From contig OX344761.1 in assembly GCA_947034895.1 (NCBI GenBank), positions 91,029,447 through 91,093,446 on the forward strand: DNA of 64,000 nt, written 5' to 3'. Both the position numbers and the translations under genes were made by a program. The notes beneath the pieces were generated by a model, which saw only the letters and a list, made by a program, of their open reading frames with translations, had not been told where the DNA came from and did no database searches. Positions within the stretch are counted from its first letter, which is position 1, and every line of letters starts with the position of its first letter. Of the stretch, positions 1 to 11,914 are shown one piece after another. This stretch comes from Rhytidiadelphus loreus (lineage: Eukaryota; Streptophyta; Bryopsida; Hypnales; Hylocomiaceae).

Positions 1-173
1 TCTTACGATTCTTGCAAAGCTTGGTATGTCTGGGATGCCTGGGATGTGTGTGATGTCTGCGATGTGTGTCATGCCTGGGGATAGATGTAGAGTCGGGAAC
101 CTCCGCTGGAAGATGTCTCTACTACTACAGACATCTTGAATCGGGGACACCCAGGGGTGCCTGAGTATACTGC

Positions 174-198
174 AGGGGGTGGGGGTGGGGGTGGGGGG
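174..198 (+). other. G-run cluster upstream of psbY copy 1 (possible G-quadruplex)
   Basis: Four runs of five or six G separated by single T bases lie about 415 bases before the psbY start. The pattern meets the usual quadruplex rule with very short loops. It has no counterpart upstream of psbY copy 2. The flanking 1-173 is a GATG/TGTGATG-rich low-complexity stretch with no gene that I can see. Any effect on psbY is inference. Confidence 0.5.
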
Positions 199-540
199 TT
201 GTTCCGATTCTACACTGTACCCTGATGCCTGTGACCTGTTTGATGTATTTGATGTGTGTGATTGGTTTGATGGGAATTAAATTTTGAGTGGGTCAGGAAT
301 ACAGTTTTGAGAGGGTTGGGAATTGCATGGGAATTTGATTTGGAATGGGGTTGGGAATTGCGTGGGCACTCGGTTTCTATTTTGGTGCATGGTGAAATGC
401 AAGGGTTGTGGGATGTGGGGTGATGAGTGTCGAATTTCGGTTTCTGAAGTGGTGAATTTAAGGTGGAGGGGAGTTGGATGGATCTTGTGGATGTTGGTTT
501 TTTGTGGGTTCGCGTTTGGGGGAGGATTGATAGTTATCGT

Positions 541-2235
541 GGTGTGGGAATTGTTGTTGGCAGTTGATAAGAGTTTCGTTGCGGTGTAATTGACTGAGAA
601 CGCGGTTGCGACGATGGCCATGGCGATCGCCGTCGCGAGCACCAGCTTCACTGCCCTCAAGAGGACCACCGTCTTCGGAGCTGGAGTGCAGGGCTTGCGA
701 GCTGCCACCCAGAAGGGATCGGCGGTGAAGCTCGGAGTCGTGCCTTGCGCTTCTGCGAAGCTCTCGACCTCTACTGATGGTCTCGCGCACCAGGTGACTG
801 TGGGCGCTAACGCCGTAGCAGGTCAGCACAATCCTTCCTTCTCTTGCAGTGTCCGGTTTCGGATAATCTCCTCCTCACATTCTTGTCATGTCGTTCAATT
901 GGCATTGATTGATTGGGTTCGGAATTCCTCCATTCTGCTGTCGGGATGTGATGAAGGCGACATCACTTATCAGAGACGTGGGTGTATTATCGTTGTGACT
1001 TTGGTGGCGTGATCGTTTGTGCTGCGGCAGGTGCAATGTTCGCGGCCATGGCGAGCTCGGAGTCGGCCATGGCGTCTCAGCAGATGATGGCATTGGCGGA
1101 AGGCGACAACAGGGCTGTAGCCTTGCTGATTCCGTTGGTACCCGCGATCGGGTGGGTTCTGTTCAACATCCTGAAGCCTGCATTGAATCAGGTGGACAGG
1201 ATGAGGAGCGTGAAGGGATTGGTGGCGGGCGCCGGCCTTGGAGCCGCGGCCACGCTGCTGGCGGCTCCCGACGCCGACGCGGCTCAGGAGATCGCGACTT
1301 TGGCCGACGGTGACGCTAGGGGCTTCATCATCATCGGTCTGCTTCTTCCCGCCATCGGGTGGGTGCTGTTCAACATCTTGCAGCCGGCTTTGAATCAGGT
1401 GGACAGGATGCGCAGCTCGAAGGGCGTGATCGGCGCGCTGGGTCTGGGTGGATTGTCGATGCTTTTGGCTCCCCATGCGGACGCCGCGCAGGAGATCGCG
1501 ACCCTTGCGGACTCGGACTCTCGTGGCCTGATCATCTTGGGATTGCTGCTGCCAGCCATCGGTTGGGTGTTGTTCAACATCCTGAAGCCTGCGCTGAACC
1601 AGGTGGACCGCATGGTGGAGGGCAACAGCGGCAAGCTGAAGTCGAGGGCGATGGTGGGCGCCACGGGCATCAGCGCAGCCGCGGCTTCGCTGCTTTTGTC
1701 TCCCGCCCAGGCCGACGCCCAAGTGCAGGAAATGTCCCAGCTTGGCGCGGACACGAGACCTTTGATTCTGTTGTTCATTCTGCTTCCAGCTATCGGTTGG
1801 GTGCTGTTCAACATCTTGAAGCCAGCGCTGAACCAGTATGAGAAGATGCAGGGGGGAGGCAAGAAGTGATAGAAGTCGGAGTTTGGATCCGCTGCTGCAG
1901 GTTCTTGAGAGGATGCAGAAATGTCTGAAGAGCTGAGGGCGCTCAGCTTTGAGACTTTATGGTGTGGACTGTTTAAAGATGTAGAAGAAGATGAAGCTGA
2001 GGAAACCCTCATGAATGCCATGGCCGATGCTGAAATTATGGAGATTCTCATGGCCATCGTTTAGATGATCGAGTTGGTATCATGATAGGAGTTGTTTGCA
2101 GCGCTTTGCTTCGACATGACTGGTGATGAGCCATATCGTCGTGTTTGAGATTGTGTATATTGGGTCAATTTGTCGAATCAATTGTACTTTGCTGGCTAGA
2201 AAAATTTGGGGGGTAGCATTGCGTCCAATTTTGTC
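541..2235 (+). repeat. Left arm of large inverted duplication (carries psbY copy 1)
   Basis: This segment is matched in inverted orientation by about 15070-16765. The match begins in the 5' leader of psbY, covers both exons and the 209-bp intron, and runs about 365 bases past the stop codon. Outside these limits the similarity is lost. The introns have the same length in both arms and differ by only a few bases. Ends are estimated by eye to within a few tens of bases. Confidence 0.85.
614..1869 (+). CDS. psbY: Photosystem II core protein PsbY precursor, four PsbY units (copy 1)
   Basis: PsbY is a small single-span thylakoid protein at the edge of photosystem II, made in plants from a nuclear precursor cut into several mature copies. 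Two exons are read: 614-821 and 1031-1869, joined in phase through a GT-AG intron, giving 348 aa. Residues 1-69 are Ser/Thr/Ala-rich and fit a plastid transit peptide. Four hydrophobic PsbY units follow, each with the core PAIGWVLFNI at about residues 107, 176, 244 and 322, followed by the PALNQ motif. Between units are hydrophobic Ala/Gly/Leu-rich segments ending in Ala-x-Ala (for example DADAAQ, HADAAQ, QADAQ), which look like thylakoid processing sites. Arabidopsis and spinach precursors carry two units; four is notable. The start codon is the first ATG of the conserved leader. The identification is secure; the exact cleavage sites are inferred. Confidence 0.93.
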
Positions 2236-3258
2236 CATCGCAGCAATGTTTTCTCGGATTTGCTAGTACCTGTCCAGACGATGATGGTGTGTACTAGAGG
2301 ACTTTGTTTTAATCAGGCCTGGAGACTATGAATGTCACATTTGTCTGTGGAGTTCCACTTCATTTTCACTGGTGGTTGTGATTACAAGTTGCTTTAGGCC
2401 TATGTTAAGAAATTACTGAGTAGTTTTGGTATGGGAACATTGTTTTGTCATGTGCTCACATTTGAAGGAATAGGCATATCCTTTTGAGGAGCTTCCTTGA
2501 TCAAAGTGAGCGCAGCTTTGCTAAAGAGATGTCAAGGATTGCTTTTGATGCCATTTCAGAAGATGCTGTCTGGTGTCTTGGGATGTTCATTGTTTGCTGA
2601 GCTGGTTTGTGGGGTGGACAACTAGCGGAGTGCAGTGGTTGGAGAGGGCCTCTGACGCTTTCTCAGCCTGGTCAGGTAGGTTCAGACTTGGAGGTAGGTG
2701 CTGTCGTGGCAAAGTGAATCTCTTGAATGGGCGGGACTATGACCACTTTTTCAAACTTCAAAGTTCCTCTCTGTATTCTATGCTTCCTTTTTGTGCATCT
2801 ATATATATGATTGAAATTTTTTGTTTTTTCTTTCTTTAGATATCTAATTACATTTCTTCTACTCTGGAGTATAAGCTAGGAAAATTTCTCCATAGGTGTA
2901 CATTCTATTGTGGATCACCATGATGCCAAAACATTTTTTGTATCATTCTAAAATCACTCCACAATATTAGGTTCAAAGTTTAATTGACAATAAATTATAG
3001 ACTTTAACCCTTAAAGGACAAAGGGGTGACCATGAAAATCATCCCTTTTCAATACTGTGTGAATCATGGGCTTTAGAAATAGCAAAAGCATTCATTGGAG
3101 GTCAAAGTACTGTAGAAGACCTCTCCTTTTTACAATAAAATTTTGAGGATGAATAGTTGTACTTCTATCTTACTTCAAGGATTCCTTATCATCCATTTGA
3201 TGCCAAATGTTTGTGTCTAAGTTTAAAGGTTAAGAAATTAAGAAATATTCAAATTGGA

Positions 3259-3459
3259 GTAGAAACTACATTTTTTTTTAACCAAGCGTGTTAAGGAAAC
3301 ACATTGGAAGGGTATCCGTCAGGGAGAGAGGCTGATTTTATGCTAAGAAAGACCTGCTACCACCAGGAAGCGAACTCGCAACCACAACATTCTGTTTTGG
3401 GTACCTCACCCCATCACCCGGTAGTTTAGGGTCATCTCAGACCGGTAGAAACTACATTT
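3259..3459 (-). mobile_element. SINE-like insertion with 15-bp target-site duplication
   Basis: A 15-base direct repeat (GTAGAAACTACATTT) occurs at 3259-3273 and 3445-3459. Between its copies lies a 171-bp insert at 3274-3444. On the - strand the insert ends in a short A tail (T run at about 3271-3279 on +). It contains a tRNA-like B-box segment around 3370-3390 (GAGTTCGCTTCC on the - strand). The A tail, the length, the Pol III-like box and the target duplication together fit a SINE. The A box is not clear, so the tRNA of origin is not assigned. Confidence 0.75.
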
Positions 3460-6400
3460 GATAATAAGTTTTCTTTTCATTAGTAGGGGCCAAATTAGGA
3501 AAAAGATCATTTTTGTGATTAAAATTTAAATCAAGAAAAAGGAGCAAAAGTTGCCAACATTTACTATGCGTATAGTGATATATGGATTTGTCCTCATTTT
3601 CTTATATAGGAAAGTCAAAATTTATCAATAGGAAGGAATATAAAACACAATTCATTGAGAATGAGTTCAAGCAACTCCTTCTAAAAAGAAATTGAATTAA
3701 AAAATATTTTTTTCCATCTTAGAGGCCCTATGAAATAATCTGAAGGACACTAAATGTCTTCCATTAGGAGGAATTTGAATCCACAAAGAGGCTTTGAGTT
3801 TTCTTACTAATTTTAATACTAATTGAATGAGTATGAAGGTGGCCATATCCTCATTACAACTACCATGTGGTGTATGGTCCATCCTTCATGATGGAACCAT
3901 CATGAGATTTATGAGATCATGGAGATGGATTGGATAATGATGACAAGTTTTTGAATTCATCATGCAATTCTTGGCCCAACTACTGAGTTGAGAAGGCTCT
4001 TCCCATCCAATTTTTTGCATTACAAAGTAGCCTCTTTTGGGGTTCAATTTTCTCCTAATGCCATGCAATGTGTTTTTTTCAAGCAAAATTTCTCTACATT
4101 CCCCCAAAATGGCTTCTATTGTGATGTCCTTCAAAACACTCTTAAATGGAATGAGGACAACAAAAGAATTATTATTTCCTAGGAAAAAAACACTACTCAC
4201 ATGCAATTTATGGTTAAAGGTGTATCTTGTTCATAATTTATTTGTAAGATATTTGCTAATATTGCTCTTATTACAAAAGTTATACTTATATATGGCACCA
4301 CAATCGGCTAAACAACCTACCAAGCATTTGTTTCTTTTTCCATAGAATTGCATTCTATATTTTGAAGGAAAAAGTAGTAAACTTTGTGGCATGATTTTAG
4401 GAAGTACATATTTCAAGGAGTATTTATTAATTGAAAACTTTGTTGAATTTGGTAATTGACTTAGATTTGTAATAATCCACCGTAGTTATGTATAATGAAA
4501 ATTATAATTTGACATCAAATTGGACCTAGTATATACCATTGAAAATGTATTGTGGAAATTTATCTAGAAGAAATCTACAACAATATATCATACATCCAAT
4601 TTAAATGAAAACATTGCTCATGGCACTTAATCTCAAAATATTGTGCATTATAAGTGCCCTTTTCCACTATTTATGAATGAAAAAATTCATTTTCATTTTT
4701 TCAATACTTGATGAACTCACATACCTTCTATAAATCATTAAATTTTCAGATTTGGAGTTATTGTGAATATTTGAAGGAAAAGAGAAGAAAATTCATATCA
4801 AATACAAAATATGCTTGAAGAATTTGAAAATTTTCATCAAGGTTGCATATTGTAAGACAAGTGTTGTTATATAAACAAAATTTTGAATTTTTGTATCGTT
4901 CTTTAATGAGAAAATGAAAATTCACTATGATAATTGACCATAAATTCAAATTACAATAAAATATTTAACTTAAAAAATTTTATATTAAAAAAATTGGAGT
5001 AGAAGTTGGATTTGACTAAAAGCTAGATTTCATTAATTCATTTGGACTGAAATCCAAAAACAACTTTTCAGTGGTGAAATTCAAATTTGGAGCAAACTAT
5101 TCAGAGTTGGAAAAACACACTAAAAAGAATCTTTTTTTGTGATATGTGGATTAAGTGTCTTTTTCTACAGAATAATAATGAATTCCAAACCTCTAAAATT
5201 CTAATATTTCATCATATTACATCAATGAGGGAATCTTTGTAGCCATTTACAACAACACACTCAAGGAAGTATCTCAAAAATGAATGAAAAAGTGTTGTTT
5301 TTCATCCTTTAATGTTCATTCCCACTATAGGAACCCCATGTTTTATGTAATGTTTTATGAATTTTTGTAACAGATATTCATTGATGTCCAATAAAATAAA
5401 TTTGTCTTTTTATGTCAACAATAATGTCCAATGTAACATCTATTAATTGTCATTTTATATTATATGGAATTAAATATTAAAAAATAAAATAATTTAGAGG
5501 TCATAATTAAAATATTGTAGTACATTTTAACAATTTTGACTTTTTATTATTATTTCTTAATTGATCACAACTTGTCTATATGACTAAATTCTACAAGAGT
5601 GTCCCAAATTGCCATTTTCTTGTGCATTTAGTTGAAATATGAAAATATAAATTCTTTTGTTGAAATTTAATCACAATTTTTTATATTAAAATACTCTGGA
5701 ACCTATAGAATTTTTTTTGGAAACTTTGACCTTATTAACTACAAGATTACAATATTTGATACCCAAAGAATGAGACTCCTCTTTATAGAGAATTTTGTCA
5801 TTCTATATTTGCATAGAGACAAAATTCAAAATTGTTAGAAAAATCATAAGATTCAATGTGGTATCTTTGTCTTCAAGGATTTTAAGATGATTGCAAGAAT
5901 TTGGTTGCATTGTGAAGTATTTAAAAATTTTAAAAAATTTAGTTGTTGATATAGAATATTCTTCAACAAAGTACTATTCATCTTCTAAAGGAAACTTTTG
6001 AAGGACATGGAAATATCCGTTTAGTGCAAAATGATGTCTTTTGTAAGCTCTAGTGTTCCTTCTTCCATTTTCTTTTAGCCATTTGGTAAATCAAACATCT
6101 TTTCTCCATCATTCTAAAAGTTTGCTAGATGTCTCTAGAAGATTAATTTTGAAAGAATGGTCATCCAACAAGAACAAAATTTTATGTACAATACAATTTA
6201 TTTTTATTTTTTTTGGACCAAAGGGGAGGAGACTTTGCCATACAAAACCCATTTGTGAAAAAATTGGAGTAGGACCTCAATTAAAAAAAAGGAAGCCTAT
6301 TTTATACGTACAAAACTTCTTATAGTTGCTTATTAACCTTGAAAGAATGAGACCTATCACCAAGGTGCTTTGCCAACAATGATCTGATTTTTGAAACAAT

Positions 6401-7049
6401 AAATGCATTCTTCATTTCTAGAATAATTTTCAAAGTTATCTATCTTACACTTTTTGGCTTTGGTGTTCTTTGAGGGTTAACTTTGAAAAACTATGGATTA
6501 AAGGAGAGCAACAAAATCTGCATAAGAAGAAATTGGAGTAAGACCTTACTTGAAAAGCAAGCCCATGTTACATAATCAAAACCTATATTAGTTACTTATT
6601 AACTCTTTAATATTTGAATCCTTTTTGAAATTCTTGTACATTTTTTCTTATACCCTTGAACAAATGTATTATTTATCATCAAATTGGTTATAAAGAAAGT
6701 TAGGATATATCTCAAAGATTACTTTGGACAAATGAAAAATCATTTGGACTAAATAGAGCCTTTGAAATATTCTACTCATCATCCAAAATCATGGACTTCG
6801 AAGCACGTAGGTATTAACCCTTATACAACAATGCAATCTCCTTGGACTTGGTTTCAAGTAAATCTTTGATTAAAAAAAATAGCTTTAAGATTTTTTTTTT
6901 AGTTTCAACTTATGGGACCCACTATTTGAATAAGGTTGGTCGCACATTTAGGTTGCAAATTCAAAGCTTTGTTCGTTGGTCAATTTTAAATGCTCTGACC
7001 ACACAAACTTAGAATAAGGAGTAAAGACTCATGCCAAGGTTCAAGGAGA

Positions 7050-8370
7050 TTTTTGATTCTCCTTGGAGTGCCTACTAGACTAAGAAATATCGTTCAAGGG
7101 TTAACTCTGGGAAAACGTCTTGAGCCCTTGCCGACTTCGCCGGCACAAAGGAAGTCTGACACTCTGCCACAGGCCCGAGCACGCCCCGACGCGCGGCTGC
7201 GGCCGTCCCAGCGCGAGCCCGTGACGACCCCGCGGCGTCAAGACCCTGGAATCCTAAGACGGCACCAGACGGCACCAGTCAACGCTGTCTGTAGCCAAGT
7301 CAAAATCCGGCCATCGCCCACACCCCTTGCCCAAGTGCGACAGGCCCACAAGCACTTCAATTCGCTTAGCAACATTTAATCGCGACAAGATCACTTCGAA
7401 TGCAAGCATTTCCGTACTCGCAATTGAGATTCACTGCCGGATCGCGGAGCGAGCGAGGTAGTGCGAGGTAGGGGCGGTGTACGTGCGGAGCGCCCTGCAC
7501 GTTCTTCGTGGCAAATATCCAGCGGCAGTGGGCCCTGATTTCGCCGCGTTTGGCGCATCCAAAGATCAGCCTTTCGACCTTTCGGGTGAGCTTCTGTTTC
7601 TAGGGGAGGCTAGACTTCGGGAGGGGGTTGAATCTGTCATCATAACCTGTTTTGAAAATCATTTTGTGAAAGCACCCGACTAGTCTCATTGTATCTCGTC
7701 GTGTCTCGTCAGGGTCCTGTGCCATTGTCTGCACAACAGTGGACGCACGAGTGAGAGGATGATCTGAGTCTCGATTGTTGTCGAATTACAGGGCTTGTTC
7801 GGTGTTGCAGGACCGTGGCGGCGCCTGGAAGCACTTGAACTTTCCCAACACGGTGGTGATCCAGCGGCTACTGAGTCGCCTGCGTTGTGTAATAGTGTGG
7901 GTGATCTGGGGTTTGCGCTGAGGGTTTCTGGGATTGCTGTCTTGTTGGATCGTGGACGCGGACGAATTTGGCCGGATCTTTGGAGCAGGGTTACGAGCAA
8001 CTGGTGCGATCACGACGGATCACGTCCGAGCTTGCAGTGGTCGATTTCGGGGCTGTCGATGCGTGCTGTCCGCGTTTGTGATCCGCCTGGGTTTACTCAC
8101 TTCTGGTAAGCTTCCCCAACTTCACTTGCCGTTGTCACCATGGCCACCATGGCCGTTATAGCCATGTCCTCTTACTCTTGGTTTTCAAATATGGGTGTGG
8201 GTGTGGAATCTCGAACCAGATGCTCTTTAGAGATTCTTCGAACGTCGTACTATTGAAATGCGTTTGCGATGATGGCTCAATCGTTCCTCTCGAATGGAAA
8301 TTAGGACGTTACATTGCGGACGGAGGTAGCTCTAGGTCGAAGCCTGTCGAGAAGTGTGTAGTACGTTCTT
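7050..8370. other. GC-rich island in AT-rich DNA, coding status unknown
   Basis: Composition changes abruptly from about 30% GC to well above 50%, with many CpG dinucleotides around 7120-7260 and again at 7440-8150. Overlapping open frames exist on both strands (for example 7053-7379 on +), as expected from high GC. None resembles a known protein. A good donor-like GTAAGC occurs at about 8107. A plausible reading is a promoter or untranslated first exon region for the CDPK gene 2-3 kb downstream. A decayed GC-rich gene fragment is the alternative. Confidence 0.3.
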
Positions 8371-10015
8371 GAGGAAGCAAGCGATTGTTTCTATCGAGAA
8401 TTTTTGTCTGTAAGATTCCCATTTGCGGTGGATATTAGCGTCCTTAAGTGACTGCCCGTTTGCGAGGAGTGGCTATGACTTTGTTTCTTCTTCACCAGAC
8501 CTAGTTTGTGGAAACGGTCGCTATGTGTACTGTCGGTGAGACTCTGTTGCCGCCGAAGGTTATTTACACTCACTGCCGTACTTACCCCACCAAATCCAGG
8601 TTCAGGACCTCGTTAAGAAGACGTCCCTTGGAGAATGAAGGCTAGGAGATAGGAGTCCTTTTCAGGCTTTTCCTGTTTGCAACCTGAATAAAGTCCTTAA
8701 CAGATGATAGTGTGGGTTGAAAGCATTTGTTAAGGACGTCATTCAGGTTGGAGATCGGACAATCCAGAGGGTAGTACTATCTTGTAGGCTTCATTCCTGA
8801 ATGGTTGAATGGCATCAGTGAGTGAGTCACGTGGTGCCTTAATTGGTTACAAAGTGCCCTACTATTGATTATTTTAATTCCGAAACTGTTAGGCTCACTC
8901 GCACCAGTGTGTGAGTGTAAGTAACCCTTAAAGTAGGGAGATCCTTTTGTCCGTATTCTTGTGAAATTATATTCCATGTGAGAAATTGCGAGATCCCGAG
9001 TGGCCTTTACAACTGATTCTACCTGTTCTGCTCACTTCTTCGTTTTCGTACAAAACGGTTTAAGCAAAGTGCGATCCACAAAATCCGCGTGACTGGGTGT
9101 TGAAAGAGTAGAAGCCCAGTTTACATCGACTTGTTCACTTCCATGATTCTTACAGAATCGTTGATTGAGTGACAAGTTTAACAATGTCCCAGACGGTTGT
9201 ATTATACGGGCCCACTCTTAGTTGGTTGCTGCTGGTAGATTTCGAATTCCGAATCCTTGCACCATCCTGCAAATGAGATTCTGTGTTTACAGTTTTCCCC
9301 TTAAGACATTGCCGTTGCTTGGTTTGGTTTTGAATCGGTTGCAGTGTGAACTGTCTGGATTGGATGGGTAGCCTAAATTCCTTGAGCTTTGCACTTTAAT
9401 TTGTGAGATTAACCCTTAAGCGCTTCGATGTCCATATTCTGGACGATGAACAGAGGGCTTGCAGGCGCTGTTTCATCCAACTACCTTCTCATTCATCCAA
9501 TGTAACACTTGAATCTTGAAAAGACAACCTCCTTTTATGCCCAATTTCATGAAATTTTGGTAAATGGTATTACTGTATAAAGATATAAGCAAAAATGTGC
9601 CAAAATTTGAAAAAGGATTGAGGCGTGAAGGGGTTAACTAGCATGCACCGAATTTGTGATCGTTTAAGAGTAGTCCTTTTCTGAAGCCAATGATGTTAAT
9701 GAGGTTGCTCACCTCTATCGAGTACTGTACGGGAGAAGGATCCCTTATCTTGATAAATTTTAGTGCCTGCGGTTTCGCCTACTTCCAAACTCCCGTCTTC
9801 GGGGAGTTAACCTTGGACACGAGAATCGAGCTATGATGTATGAACAGATCGTAGCCTTTGCTCGAGTCCTAGAATTGGCAGTGCAAGCTGTCGCGAGCAA
9901 CATTTGAGGTTTGATGAGATTGAGACTGTGCTGGTGCTTGGCGGGTGCAGTACTGGAGCTGCTCTTGAAGTTTTCCTAGAGAAGCTAGGCATGTACCTGG
10001 AGATATAAGCACTGA

Positions 10016-11914
10016 ATGGGCAACACATGTGTAGGGGCAGCTAGTAAGGCCGGATTCTTCGAAGGCTTCCCCGTTGGGGGCTCCCCCACCACTCGCACTG
10101 CCACCCCGAAACCCACGCACCCGTCGCCCGAATCTGAAGCCGCCGCCGCCGCAGCAGCAGCAGCGTCTACGCAGCCCGAAAACAGAAGCGTCGAAGGAGT
10201 CCGGAAATCCGAGGAGAGGGAGCCCTCGCCAGCTTCAACTGCGAAATTTGAAGTTCAGTTGCAACCCCAGAAGAGCCTGACGATCCTTGCGCCCGCGGTG
10301 ATCCAGATTGCACCCACGGTATACCCAGCGTCAGTTGCAGGGGCAGGCAACCACAACGTTGGACGACAACAGCAGCAGCAGCAGCAACAACAACAACAAC
10401 AACAACAGGGCAACAACGTGGTGCCAGCCATGAGGAGGGGGGGACTGAACCTGATTCCTGGTCAGAGCTTCACGCACTCGGTGCTGCAGCGACCCACAGA
10501 GAATCTGAAGGACTTATACACGCTGGGTCGCAAACTCGGCCAGGGCCAGTTCGGGACGACGTACTTGTGCGTGGAGAAGACTTCCGGCAAGCAGTACGCA
10601 TGCAAGTCGATCGCGAAGCGGAAGTTAATCTCCCAGGAAGACGTCGACGACGTGCGTCGGGAGCTTCACATCATGCACCACTTATCAGGCCACCCCAACA
10701 TCGTGACCATCAAGGGCGCGTACGAGGACCACGGTGCCGTGCACCTGGTGATGGAGCTTTGTGCTGGCGGCGAGCTTTTCGATCGAATCATCCAGCGCGG
10801 GCACTACTCGGAGGCGCAGGCAGCCGGACTGTGCCGCGTGATCGTCGGCGTGGTGGAGACTTGTCACTCGCTCGGCGTCATGCACCGCGACTTGAAACCC
10901 GAGAATTTTCTCCTTCTCGACACGAGCGAGAACGCGGCGCTCAAGACCACCGACTTCGGACTCTCCGTGTTCTTCAAACCTGGGGAGGTTTTCAAGGATG
11001 TGGTGGGCAGCCCTTACTACGTCGCGCCCGAAGTCTTGCGCAAGCATTACGGCCCAGAAGCAGACGTGTGGAGCGCGGGCGTGATCCTCTACATCCTCTT
11101 GAGCGGCGTCCCACCCTTCTGGGCTGAGACCGAGCAAGGCATCTTCGAGCAAGTCCTACGCGGCGAGCTCGACTTCGCGTCTGAGCCTTGGCCGTCGATC
11201 AGCGACAGCGCCAAGGACCTCATCCGCAAAATGCTAGACCCGAACGTAAAGCGCCGTCTGAAAGCGCATCAAGTACTCTGCCACCCGTGGATCCGCGAGG
11301 AAGGCGTGGCGCCAGACCGACCCATGGACCCAGCGGTACAATCCCGACTCAAGCAATTCTCCGCCATGAACAAGCTCAAGAAAGTGGCGATTCGCGTGAT
11401 CGCAGAGTTTCTATCAGAGGAAGAAATCGCAGGGCTTCGCGAGATGTTCAAGATGATCGACACAGACCACTCGGGCGCCATCACGTTCGAGGAGCTCAAG
11501 AGCGGGCTGGAGCGCGTTGGCTCCGACTTGGTGGAGTCGGAGATTCGGCAGCTGATGGACGCGGCCGACGTGGATCAGAACGGCACCATCGACTACGGCG
11601 AGTTTCTGGCCGCGACCTTGCACCTGAACAAAATCGAGCGCGAGGAGAATCTGTTCGCGGCATTCTCCTGGCTGGACAAAGACAAGAGCGGCTACCTCAC
11701 AGTCGATGAGCTTCAGCAAGCTTGCACCCGCTACAACATGGGCGACACGCCTGTTGAGGATCTGATCCGGGAAGTCGACCAGGACAACGACGGACGCATT
11801 GACTACAACGAGTTCGTCACTATGATGCGCAAGGGCAACGGCGCAGTGGGACGCACCACACTGCGTAATAGTCTTAGTCTCTCTGACGCCTTGATGCTCC
11901 CACAGCAACAATAA
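10016..11914 (+). CDS. Calcium-dependent protein kinase (CPK1/2-like), intronless
   Basis: This 632-aa CDPK is a Ser/Thr kinase activated directly by calcium in plant signalling. It starts MGNTCVG, which carries the Gly2 myristoylation and Cys5 palmitoylation sites typical of membrane-bound CPK1/CPK2-type kinases, so the start is firm. A variable region follows (about 8-160) with an Ala run (about 42-50) and 14 glutamines (118-131). The kinase domain spans about 168-426: glycine loop GQGQFG, ATP lysine K197, HRD at 290-292, DFG at D313-G315, and APE. The autoinhibitory junction follows ([16 protein letters not shown]). Four EF hands begin at D482, D518, D554 and D588, all with intact calcium ligands. 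The whole gene is one uninterrupted exon, although most land-plant CDPK genes have several introns, so a processed retrocopy or intron loss is possible. No poly(A) remnant or target duplication was seen. Confidence 0.96.
   Translation: MGNTCVGAASKAGFFEGFPVGGSPTTRTATPKPTHPSPESEAAAAAAAAASTQPENRSVEGVRKSEEREPSPASTAKFEVQLQPQKSLTILAPAVIQIAPTVYPASVAGAGNHNVGRQQQQQQQQQQQQQQGNNVVPAMRRGGLNLIPGQSFTHSVLQRPTENLKDLYTLGRKLGQGQFGTTYLCVEKTSGKQYACKSIAKRKLISQEDVDDVRRELHIMHHLSGHPNIVTIKGAYEDHGAVHLVMELCAGGELFDRIIQRGHYSEAQAAGLCRVIVGVVETCHSLGVMHRDLKPENFLLLDTSENAALKTTDFGLSVFFKPGEVFKDVVGSPYYVAPEVLRKHYGPEADVWSAGVILYILLSGVPPFWAETEQGIFEQVLRGELDFASEPWPSISDSAKDLIRKMLDPNVKRRLKAHQVLCHPWIREEGVAPDRPMDPAVQSRLKQFSAMNKLKKVAIRVIAEFLSEEEIAGLREMFKMIDTDHSGAITFEELKSGLERVGSDLVESEIRQLMDAADVDQNGTIDYGEFLAATLHLNKIEREENLFAAFSWLDKDKSGYLTVDELQQACTRYNMGDTPVEDLIREVDQDNDGRIDYNEFVTMMRKGNGAVGRTTLRNSLSLSDALMLPQQQ
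10367..10408 (+). repeat. CAG/CAA trinucleotide tract (polyglutamine)
   Basis: A CAG/CAA run codes for 14 consecutive glutamines in the variable N-terminal region of the CDPK, before the kinase domain. The mix of CAG and CAA codons should make it fairly stable. It is likely to vary in length among individuals. Confidence 0.85.

Larger units (their letters stand above)
2240..9990. other. Long intergenic stretch, mostly AT-rich
   Basis: No gene could be supported here. About 2850-7000 is very AT-rich, with short ORFs that show no family likeness. It contains one SINE (listed separately). Short similar segments around 6265 and 6530 (both with AAATTGGAGTA and ACCT) suggest decayed repeats. From about 7050 base composition rises sharply; see the separate entry. 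The stretch 8400-10000 is unique-looking and may hold the CDPK promoter and leader. Confidence 0.5.

Noticed and set aside
970..1722. Long antisense frames over both psbY genes
   Set aside because: They are reverse-strand shadows of GC-rich repeated coding sequence. The sense strand has conserved PsbY units and a consistent intron.
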